In this document: one piece after another, positions 1-5,054 of the stretch | Layout of the letters: each line of letters opens with the position of its first letter | How positions within the stretch are numbered: the first letter of the stretch is position 1 | Origin: JANPII01 sp031424915 | GTDB lineage: Bacteria; Pseudomonadota; Alphaproteobacteria; Rickettsiales; Midichloriaceae | Reading direction: 5' to 3' | DNA: 5,132 nt | Assembly: GCA_031424915.1 (NCBI GenBank) | Contig: JANPII010000031.1 | Location: forward strand, 1 to 5,132 | Notes under the pieces: generated by a model | Seen by the model: the letters and a program-made list of their open reading frames with translations, nothing else | Database searches by the model: none | Told to the model about the DNA's origin: nothing | Made by a program: the position numbers and the translations under genes

Positions 1-1332
1 GAACTTCAAGGGCTGGCTGAAAATATTAACCAATACCTAAACCTGCTTGGCTCACGCCAGCAGTTAATGGATGTAATACTGCTGGAATTACAAGAAGTAA
101 AAGTGAAGCATGCCAGCGCACGCCTTACTGAGATCCAAGACTTAGATCATGAAGTTAATATTGAAGATTTAATTCAGAAAGAAGATATGGTAGTGACTAC
201 TACAGTCGAAGGCTATATTAAGCGTGTACCGCTATCTACTTATCGTGCCCAACGCCGAGGTGGCAAAGGCCGAATGGGTGCTTCTATGCATTCCGATGAT
301 GTAATTCGTGATGTGATTGTGACCAACACTCATGCTTCTTTGCTTTTCTTTACTGATGTAGGTAAGGTATATCTAACAAAGGTATATAAATTGCCAGTTG
401 GAGGGCCTAACACCAAGGGTAGAGCGCTTATTAACCTGCTAGCTTTAGAGCAGAATGAACGAGTAACAACAATTATGCCCTTGCCAGAAGATAAAGTTTT
501 ATGGGAGCAGTTGGGTATTATGTTTGTTACTTCTGCGGGTAATGTGCGTAGAAATGCGCTTACTGCCTTTACTAATATTAATGTAAGCGGCAAAATTGCT
601 ATGCGTCTGGCAGAGGGCGACCGTCTGGTATCAGTTTGTACATGTTTGGCGAATGAGCATATGTTACTTGCCACTCACTTTGGCAAAGCAATCCGTTTCC
701 CTGTAAATAAAGTACGAGTATTTGCTAGCAGAACTTCAGATGGTATACGTGGCATCAGATTAGCAAAAGGTGATAGAGTAGTGTCCATGACCATTTTACG
801 TGAGAGTGAAATTGAGATGGAAAAACGTACTGCCTACTTGCGTATACCAGAAGACACAAGGATGACAATTGCAGCAGCAGAAGATAAAGAGCAGCGCCTG
901 GTAATGGCAAGTAGCCTTACCTCGGAGTTATTATCAGCAGAAGAAATCGTATCCTTGACAGAAGGAGAGGACTTTATACTGACAATTACCACACGTGGCT
1001 TTGGTAAACGTACTTCGGCGTATGAATACAGAGTTACAGGGCGTGGTGGACAGGGTGTAGTCAATATCGATACTGGAGAACGCAATGGGGAAGTGGTCAC
1101 TAGCTTACCGGTGTCCAATGGCGATGAAATCATAGTCATGACAGACTTCGGTACCCTTATACGTACTGTTGTAGACGACATCCGGATAACTGGGCGTGGC
1201 GCACGGGGCGTTAAGATTATGGACCTAAAGAAGGCGGAAAATGTAATATCTGTTACCTTAGTACCCGCAGAAGACAGCACACCGATTGAGGAAGGAGAGT
1301 TAATAGAAGGGGCAATGCCAGTTTTAGATTAG
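1..1332 (+). CDS. gyrA: DNA gyrase subunit A, C-terminal half (5' end outside window)
   Basis: GyrA is the breakage-reunion subunit of the A2B2 gyrase, which adds negative supercoils using ATP. The frame is open from base 1, so the ATG at 67 is internal and not a start. 443 residues are visible, about half of a usual GyrA (E. coli 875); the catalytic tyrosine and the quinolone-resistance region lie upstream, outside the window. Residues about 1-45 are the end of the coiled-coil tower (..LLELQEVKVKHASARLTEI). From about residue 55 the beta-pinwheel C-terminal domain begins, which wraps DNA. The GyrA box QRRGGKG, needed for supercoiling, is intact at residues 84-90 (bases 250-270). Degenerate repeats of it mark later blades, such as GRGGQG (347-352) and GRGARG (398-403). 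The tail is acidic (EEGELIEG) and ends at TAG 1330-1332. The stop is followed after 13 bases by transposase-derived sequence, so the gene is intact but flanked by insertion debris. Identification is secure. Confidence 0.97.
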   Translation, partial: ELQGLAENINQYLNLLGSRQQLMDVILLELQEVKVKHASARLTEIQDLDHEVNIEDLIQKEDMVVTTTVEGYIKRVPLSTYRAQRRGGKGRMGASMHSDDVIRDVIVTNTHASLLFFTDVGKVYLTKVYKLPVGGPNTKGRALINLLALEQNERVTTIMPLPEDKVLWEQLGIMFVTSAGNVRRNALTAFTNINVSGKIAMRLAEGDRLVSVCTCLANEHMLLATHFGKAIRFPVNKVRVFASRTSDGIRGIRLAKGDRVVSMTILRESEIEMEKRTAYLRIPEDTRMTIAAAEDKEQRLVMASSLTSELLSAEEIVSLTEGEDFILTITTRGFGKRTSAYEYRVTGRGGQGVVNIDTGERNGEVVTSLPVSNGDEIIVMTDFGTLIRTVVDDIRITGRGARGVKIMDLKKAENVISVTLVPAEDSTPIEEGELIEGAMPVLD

Positions 1333-1345
1333 ATTAAAAGTATCT

Positions 1346-1672
1346 GTGGTAAGCGCTCAGCCTCCACCAGCGATAAAATCTGCTAAAGAGCATGGCATTC
1401 AAAAGGTAGCGCAAGTATTGGGTATTAGCAGGGTAGCGCTTATGTCCTGGATTAAGGTATTTGAAAGCAACGGTGTAGAGGGGTTAAAACTACAGTCCGG
1501 TCGAGGTCGTCAAGCTTTAATTAGCAAAGCCGAGAAAGCGATAATACAAGAATGGATTTTGGATGACTGTAATTTGACTATAAAAGCCGTAAAGCTCAAG
1601 ATTGAAGCGGAGTTGAAGAAGAGTCTTAGTATGGCTGCGACACACAGGAGAATATCACTGGATCCTGGATAG
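1346..1672 (+). pseudogene. Truncated IS630-like transposase, N-terminal DNA-binding part only
   Basis: The 108-residue reading frame is the DNA-binding front end of a transposase. Residues about 12-40 form a helix-turn-helix (GIQKVAQVLGISRVALMSWI). These are followed by a basic linker (GVEGLKLQSGRGRQ) and a second, winged-helix-like segment (KAEKAIIQEWI..LTIKAVKLKIEAELKKSLSM), an arrangement typical of the IS630/Tc1-mariner group. The DDE catalytic domain is missing entirely. The usual S-T-x-x-R-x-L segment before the catalytic domain breaks off at ATHRRIS, and the last four residues, LDPG, are encoded by the adjoining palindromic element, which also supplies the stop TAG. The GTG at 1346 has no clear ribosome site and the frame is open back to 1328, so the original start is uncertain. 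It is almost certainly non-functional. The IS family assignment is by motif layout only; IS481 or IS3-type helix-turn-helix proteins are the alternative. Confidence 0.75.
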
Positions 1673-1720
1673 CCTCTCGTAAGTGGCCGCTTATGGGGCA
1701 CTCGAGGCTTACAGGATGAC
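1658..1720. repeat. Rickettsiales-type palindromic element
   Basis: This 63-bp element starts CTGGATCC and ends GGATGAC, the edges of a short palindromic repeat scattered through many Rickettsiales genomes (from memory; read on the other strand it is GTCATCC..GGATCCAG). It folds as a nested imperfect hairpin. The outer stem is ATCCTG (1662-1667) with CAGGAT (1712-1717), the middle stem is GCCTC (1672-1676) with GAGGC (1704-1708), and the inner stem is AGTGGCC (1682-1688) with GGGCACT (1696-1702), with one G-G mismatch. The loop is GCTTATG. Its base composition is richer in GC than the flanks. It abuts the transposase remnant exactly where the family homology stops. Confidence 0.65.
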
Positions 1721-1738
1721 ATGTTAACTTAATCTATT

Positions 1739-1763
1739 AGACCATAGCTTGGACATGGGGTCT
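1739..1763. other. Small hairpin between the convergent gyrA side and ccmC
   Basis: AGACCAT (1739-1745) pairs with ATGGGGTCT (1755-1763), giving seven pairs with a two-base GG bulge and a nine-base loop. No T-run follows on either strand, so it is not a textbook rho-independent terminator. Its position between convergent genes makes a transcription-end role possible, but this is inference. The rest of 1721-1802 shows nothing recognisable. Confidence 0.25.
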
Positions 1764-1802
1764 ATATAGGCTACAAATGGGGCTTCTGGATGGATATCTG
1801 CA

Positions 1803-2531
1803 TTATATTATTACCGTAGGTTGAGGAGAAATTCGGGCTCGTCTTCTACTATTTGCTGCCTGACAACGCAACATTGCTATCCTAATACGCAAGCCCACCA
1901 AATATACGGTCCATAGCAACAAGCCGCTAGCCATCAGCAATAATGGAGGTAGCATACTACTATGCATGCTAGGAGCGAGCTTAAAAAAAGTAGATTTTTG
2001 ATGTAAGGTACTCCACAGGTATACCGAGAATTTTATAATAGGAATATTGACTAACCCTATTAGTGCAAAAATTGATGCCACTTTAGCAGCACGCACCTGG
2101 TTAGTGAAATTAGCCCGAAGAGCTAAGTATGCCGCATAGATAAAGAATAACAGCAGCATTGAAGTTAGCCTAGCATCCCAAACCCACCAGGTACCCCAGG
2201 TGGGCTTACCCCAAATTGCGCCACTCAGTAAAGTTAGAAAAGTATACATTATTCCAATTTCAGCAATGGCTCGGGCGACAATATCGTATATAGGATTAGA
2301 CATCACCAAATATAACCCCGCAAACCCTGCTACTGCTACATATAAGCCTAAACTTAACCAAGCGGCTGGCACATGAATATATAAAATCTTGAAATATACG
2401 CCTTGCAGATAGTCGTCAGGGATATAGACAAAAACATTATATGTCGCAATAAACATTAGAAATATTGCAGCAGCTAAACTGCCCCATAACACGGTATTCT
2501 GAGTTAAAGCTTTTACAGTACTTGGCTTCAT
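1803..2531 (-). CDS. ccmC: Heme exporter/heme-handling protein CcmC, cytochrome c maturation
   Basis: CcmC is an inner-membrane protein of the system I cytochrome c maturation machinery. With CcmAB and CcmD it presents heme on the periplasmic face and loads it onto the chaperone CcmE. The 242-residue protein matches the usual length (about 245). The tryptophan-rich WWD signature is complete at residues 107-124 (WGKPTWGTWWVWDARLTS). The two axial heme-ligand histidines expected of the family are present: His53 (YIHVPAAW) before the WWD loop and His177 (STLHQ) after it. Six hydrophobic spans are visible, roughly at 14-33, 49-77, 88-105, 122-138, 150-167 and 192-214, followed by a short arginine-rich cytoplasmic tail. 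The ATG start lies three bases after the stop of the upstream small gene, with only a weak GGAA ribosome site, so co-transcription and perhaps translational coupling are likely. No ccmA, ccmB or ccmD is adjacent, in line with scattered ccm genes in Rickettsiales. Confidence 0.95.
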   Translation of the reverse strand: MKPSTVKALTQNTVLWGSLAAAIFLMFIATYNVFVYIPDDYLQGVYFKILYIHVPAAWLSLGLYVAVAGFAGLYLVMSNPIYDIVARAIAEIGIMYTFLTLLSGAIWGKPTWGTWWVWDARLTSMLLLFFIYAAYLALRANFTNQVRAAKVASIFALIGLVNIPIIKFSVYLWSTLHQKSTFFKLAPSMHSSMLPPLLLMASGLLLWTVYLVGLRIRIAMLRCQAANSRRRARISPQPTVII

Positions 2532-2534
2532 TAT

Positions 2535-2867
2535 TTATTCCATTTGTAAGCACATTAATGTTTCTTGATTATGCCCTTTGCCTGCTACATGCACCTCAAT
2601 GGTAATATGTGCTAGATCCACACCGTGATCTAATAACTTATTCCTTATAATTAGCGCATCTTTCAATGCTTTCTTTATCTGCAGCATTTCACTGCCAGCA
2701 GCATAAGCCCGCAACTTCACATTCTTATCATACTTTAGTTCGTCTAATATCTCATGTGAGATACCTTGTGGAGTATAGCACACATCATCGGTTGCATATA
2801 CTATACTACTTTTCAGCACCATAATACCTATAATAGCTGATATTACTGTCCTATATTGCCATTGCAT
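2535..2867 (-). CDS. Small secreted protein resembling the end of an OmpA-like domain
   Basis: This 110-residue protein has an apparent signal peptide: a basic/polar start, a hydrophobic core at residues about 7-18, and a likely cleavage after VYA at 25. The mature part is therefore only about 85 residues and periplasmic. Residues 50-92 (VKLRAYAAGSEM..ALKDALIIRNKLLDHGVDLAHITIEV) follow the pattern of the C-terminal OmpA-like (peptidoglycan-associating) domain seen in alphaproteobacterial proteins: L-x-AYA-x-GS..S-ARR-x-SL-x-RAL-x-VR-x-YL-x-x-GV-x-x-x-RI-x-V. Several key basic and serine residues differ (ALKDAL replaces the usual SL-x-RAL), so binding of peptidoglycan is doubtful. Two cysteines (30 and 106) near the ends of the mature part could form a disulfide. 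It precedes ccmC by three bases and very probably shares its transcript. The start follows GAGAATGAAAA, a weak ribosome site. The resemblance is inferred from the pattern; it may instead be an uncharacterised family found beside ccmC. Confidence 0.7.
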   Translation of the reverse strand: MQWQYRTVISAIIGIMVLKSSIVYATDDVCYTPQGISHEILDELKYDKNVKLRAYAAGSEMLQIKKALKDALIIRNKLLDHGVDLAHITIEVHVAGKGHNQETLMCLQME

Positions 2868-3017
2868 TTTTCATTCTCATACTATGTTTTGCGTTATCTA
2901 AGGCTACCTCTTCATTCTTGCATAAAAGTATACACACATGTGAACTAAAGTACAGCTTGTGTTAAGTATCTTATTATGCTAAAGCAAGAAGAGTATTATA
3001 GATAAATAGAATGATTT
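2868..3017. promoter_or_regulatory. Divergent promoter region between the ccmC pair and phr
   Basis: The 150-bp AT-rich spacer must serve both directions. On the minus strand TATACT (2932-2927) and TATAAT (3000-2995) could be -10 boxes, but neither has a convincing -35 box. On the plus strand TATTAT (2994-2999) with TTATTA (2971-2976) at 17 bp spacing is a weak candidate for phr. An 8-bp palindrome CACATGTG lies at 2935-2942. No assignment is firm. Confidence 0.3.
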
Positions 3018-4436
3018 ATGGTGGCAATAGTATGGTTTCGCTATGACTTACGTATTGAAGATAACCCCGCGCTAGTTGCTGCAGCTGCTAGTGATTTACC
3101 AGTTTTGCCACTTTATATAAATGACACCTCCAGACTCCGTCTCCTTGGTGGCGCATCACGATGGTGGTTACATCATTCTATCTTAGCATTGACAGAAGAA
3201 TTGCATGACAAGTATCAAATAACTCTGGCCCTATATCAAGGGGATGTGATACAAATTTTTCAGCAATTGTTGCAACAAGTACCAATACAAGCAGTGCATT
3301 GGAATAGGCGATATGATCCTGTTGGTATGGAAATTGATAGTGATATTATAACTTTGCTGGCTCAAAAGGGAGCCACCTGTCATCAATATCGTGGGGATGC
3401 CTTAATACCTCCTGATACAATAAAAACTCAAACTGGAGGAGTGTTTAGAGTTTTTACACCATACTGGCACAATTGTAACACACAGCTGTTGAATGGTTAT
3501 GACTTATCTATAATATCTGCCCCACAAGTAGTAAGGCCCTATAATCAGCACGTAGGTCAAACTCTAGCATCATGGCAGTTGTTGCCCACCACTCCAGATT
3601 GGGCAGAAGGATTGCGGCAAGCTTGGCAACCGGGTAGTAAATCAGCGATAAACAAGCTTAATGAGTTTTGCCAAGACAACCTCCCTTCCTACCAGGAGCA
3701 AAGGAACATTCCTTCTGTTTCTATGACATCCTTTCTTTCTCCACATTTATGCTTTGGTGAGCTCAGTAGCCGCCAGGTATGGAATAAAATACATACTCAA
3801 CGCTATAGCATTGGCCGCCAAACCTTTTTAATAGAACTGGGCTGGAGAGAATTTGCTCGTTATCTTTTATATCATTTTCCTGATATGCCTACCCGACCTT
3901 TACGCTCTAATTTTATTTCGATGCCTTGGGAAGAGCCTAGTACTATACAAGCATGGTATGAAGGTCGTACCGGCTACCCCATAGTCGATGCAGGCATGCG
4001 TCAATTATGGCATACGGGTTGGATGCACAACAGAATACGTATGGTAGCCGCCTCATTTTTGGTAAAACACCTGTTATTAGATTGGCGATTAGGGGAAAGA
4101 TGGTTTTGGGATACACTGGTAGATGCAGATCTAGCCAGCAATGCAATGAACTGGCAATGGGTGGCAGGTTGCGGCACTGATGCTATGCCTTATTTTAGAA
4201 TTTTTAGCCCCATGCTGCAGGGCTTAAAATTTGACCCTGAAGGGATATATGTCAAAAGATGGGTACCAGAATTACGTGATCTCTCTGCTAACTATATACA
4301 TGCTCCTTGGACGGCTTCATCAATAGAACTACTTGGAGCAGGAATAACACTTGGTTCATCATATCCCTACCCTATAGTAGACCACGATGCCGCACGTAAG
4401 CGCGCCTTAGAGGCAATGCGCCAATTAAGGTCATAG
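3018..4436 (+). CDS. phrB: Deoxyribodipyrimidine photolyase (class I CPD photolyase)
   Basis: Photolyase reverts UV-induced cyclobutane pyrimidine dimers using blue light captured by an antenna cofactor and a reduced FAD. The 472 residues equal the class I norm (E. coli 472). The N-terminal Rossmann-like antenna domain starts MVAIVWFRYDLRIEDNPAL and includes WNRRYDP (95-101). The FAD-binding helical domain occupies about 200-470: GYPIVDAGMRQL (319-330), GWMHNRIRM (334-342), DWRLGERWF (355-363), and ASNAMNWQW (373-381). The electron-transfer tryptophan triad appears complete as W379, W356 and W304 (E. coli W382, W359, W306), and the flavin-N5 asparagine is N375 (E. coli N378). FRIFSP (393-398) has Ser where most homologs have Asn, a mild oddity. 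The ATG at 3018 is followed at once by GTG at 3021, and no clear Shine-Dalgarno precedes either; ATG is chosen because it gives the standard family start. The antenna (methenyl-tetrahydrofolate or deazaflavin) cannot be decided. The gene seems intact and stands alone. Confidence 0.96.
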   Translation: MVAIVWFRYDLRIEDNPALVAAAASDLPVLPLYINDTSRLRLLGGASRWWLHHSILALTEELHDKYQITLALYQGDVIQIFQQLLQQVPIQAVHWNRRYDPVGMEIDSDIITLLAQKGATCHQYRGDALIPPDTIKTQTGGVFRVFTPYWHNCNTQLLNGYDLSIISAPQVVRPYNQHVGQTLASWQLLPTTPDWAEGLRQAWQPGSKSAINKLNEFCQDNLPSYQEQRNIPSVSMTSFLSPHLCFGELSSRQVWNKIHTQRYSIGRQTFLIELGWREFARYLLYHFPDMPTRPLRSNFISMPWEEPSTIQAWYEGRTGYPIVDAGMRQLWHTGWMHNRIRMVAASFLVKHLLLDWRLGERWFWDTLVDADLASNAMNWQWVAGCGTDAMPYFRIFSPMLQGLKFDPEGIYVKRWVPELRDLSANYIHAPWTASSIELLGAGITLGSSYPYPIVDHDAARKRALEAMRQLRS

Positions 4437-4531
4437 TTCATAACCCCCCAGGGCCAAAACATGAGATATAGGAAAGGAATATTTTTGCTATTAATTTGAG
4501 GATTAAAATGGTGAATAAAAATTAAGAACAG

Positions 4532-4568
4532 ATCTGCAAGCGTCGAATTTACTTCGCGCGCAGCAGAT
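4532..4568. repeat. Compact two-stem hairpin, GC-rich tip
   Basis: ATCTGC (4532-4537) pairs with GCAGAT (4563-4568). Inside, GCGTCGAA (4540-4547) pairs with TTCGCGC (4553-4559) with one bulged T and a TTTAC loop. The inner stem is the most GC-rich stretch of an otherwise AT-rich spacer. No T-run follows, so it is not a classical terminator, but lying about 100 bases past the phr stop it could mark the mRNA 3' end or be a decayed palindromic repeat. Confidence 0.5.
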
Positions 4569-4580
4569 TAAACTTAAAAC

Positions 4581-4663
4581 CAAAGACATGACTTTTTATT
4601 GATTAAGCAGCAACATCATATTAGAGTTTCCATTTTTTCAAGATTATAAAAGTCATGTTTTTG
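4581..4663. terminator. Long inverted repeat, possible bidirectional terminator
   Basis: The left arm CAAAGACATGACTTTTTAT (4581-4599) pairs with ATAAAAGTCATGTTTTTG (4646-4663). This gives 18 pairs with one G-T wobble and a single bulged T, around a 46-base loop. The arm ends are A-rich on the left and T-rich on the right, so each strand would have a stem closing into T residues, as in a bidirectional terminator. The long loop is unusual for an intrinsic terminator and would equally suit a miniature palindromic element. It sits just upstream of the rpmG promoter and could isolate it from phr read-through. Confidence 0.5.
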
Positions 4664-4687
4664 CTCTGTTTAACCCCCAACCTATAG

Positions 4688-4716
4688 TTGACATTACACT
4701 TAGTTAGCACTATTAT
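4688..4716 (+). promoter_or_regulatory. Strong sigma-70 promoter for rpmG
   Basis: TTGACA (4688-4693) is a perfect -35 box. After exactly 17 bases comes TATTAT (4711-4716), five of six matches to the -10 consensus. Transcription should begin near 4723, giving rpmG a leader of about 100 bases. Such a near-consensus promoter fits a highly expressed ribosomal protein gene. No other gene between it and rpmG is apparent. Confidence 0.8.
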
Positions 4717-4732
4717 CGCCACTAGTTTGTTA

Positions 4733-4744
4733 GAATATATATTC
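4733..4744. promoter_or_regulatory. Perfect 12-bp palindrome at the start of the rpmG leader
   Basis: GAATATATATTC is a perfect 12-bp palindrome about ten bases downstream of the predicted transcription start. This is a classical place for a repressor operator, but its AT-only centre could also arise by chance. No regulator is identifiable in the window. Confidence 0.3.
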
Positions 4745-4771
4745 AGGACCTATTGGAGAGAATGAATATCG

Positions 4772-4800
4772 ATTGCTTGCCAATGGAAGTTGGTAGCAAT
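4772..4800 (+). promoter_or_regulatory. Hairpin in the rpmG mRNA leader
   Basis: ATTGCTTGCCAA (4772-4783) pairs with TTGGTAGCAAT (4790-4800): eleven pairs including one G-T wobble, one bulged T, and a six-base loop TGGAAG. It ends 14 bases before the rpmG ribosome site, which stays free. It may stabilise the mRNA or act as a control element; it also overlaps a 13-codon reading frame (4762-4803). Confidence 0.45.
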
Positions 4801-4826
4801 TAGGCTTTATTTATGGAGAATTAATA

Positions 4827-5000
4827 ATGGCAAAGAAAAATGTGGTTCTTGTAAAGTTAGTTAGCACTGCTGGTACTGGATATTTTTATGTGTGTTCAAA
4901 AAACCCAAAAAGCATGGGTAGCAAGAAATTGAACTTCCGCAAATATGACCCTGTAGTACGCAAGCACGTAATGTTTGAAGAAAAGAAATTGAGCAGCTAA
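4827..5000 (+). CDS. rpmG: 50S ribosomal protein L33
   Basis: L33 is a small protein of the large ribosomal subunit near the E site. The 57-residue product has the normal length and the family core: LVSTAGTGYFY (11-21), CSKNPKS (23-29), KLNFRKYDPVVRKHV (34-48), and a lysine-rich end. It closely resembles rickettsial and other alphaproteobacterial L33 in the segments STAGTG, KNPK and FRKYDPVVRKHV. It has a single cysteine (C23) and no CxxC pairs, so it is the zinc-independent form. The start is fixed by a good ribosome site GGAGAA (4815-4820) six bases before the ATG. The gene appears to be transcribed alone from the strong promoter at 4688-4716 and is followed directly by a terminator-like hairpin. 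Confidence 0.96.
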   Translation: MAKKNVVLVKLVSTAGTGYFYVCSKNPKSMGSKKLNFRKYDPVVRKHVMFEEKKLSS

Positions 5001-5054
5001 TACCAAATTTAGGAAATAACTATACACTTGAAGCGGCGCCTATTTGGTAATTTT
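5001..5054 (+). terminator. Hairpin after rpmG, probable terminator
   Basis: Immediately after the rpmG stop, TACCAAAT..AGG (5001-5013) pairs with CCTATTTGGTA (5039-5049): eight plus three pairs with a two-base bulge. AATTTT follows (5049-5054). This resembles an intrinsic terminator with a long loop and a short T-run. The right arm overlaps the start of the possible mobile element at 5024-5132. Confidence 0.45.

Larger units (their letters stand above)
4437..4826. other. 390-bp gene-free region between phr and rpmG
   Basis: No convincing protein gene is present on either strand. The first 95 bases are AT-rich, start with a C-run (4443-4449), and carry only reading frames of 5 and 12 codons. 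The middle holds two inverted repeats (4532-4568 and 4581-4663). The last third is the rpmG control region: a strong promoter, a palindrome, a leader hairpin and the ribosome site. The repeats and the promoter are listed separately. Confidence 0.7.

Noticed and set aside
67..69. ATG at 67 as the start of gyrA
   Set aside because: The frame is open upstream to base 1 and the preceding 22 residues match the GyrA coiled-coil region, so the gene begins outside the window.
330..1280. Two reverse-strand open frames of 114 and 148 codons antisense to gyrA
   Set aside because: They lie entirely inside the well-supported gyrA frame, show no recognisable domain, and are explained as shadows of its codon usage.
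1510..1722. 70-codon reverse frame across the transposase remnant and palindromic element
   Set aside because: The forward frame has clear transposase similarity; the reverse frame has no ribosome site and starts within the repeat.
2931..2960. CRP-like site around TGTGAACTAAAGTACA in the divergent spacer
   Set aside because: Only the TGTGA half matches; the second half is not TCACA, and such a site is not expected with confidence in this group.
3943..4146. 67-codon reverse frame inside the photolyase gene
   Set aside because: It is opposite the most conserved flavin-binding part of the photolyase, so it is a shadow.
4461..4499. 12-codon frame MRYRKGIFLLLI downstream of phr
   Set aside because: GGAAAG-like sequence lies within and not before the start, and a hydrophobic 12-mer in AT-rich DNA is expected by chance.
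4437..4826. A tRNA, 6S RNA or other structural RNA gene in the phr-rpmG spacer
   Set aside because: No cloverleaf, T-loop or other diagnostic motif was found; the hairpins present do not match a known RNA family that I can recognise.
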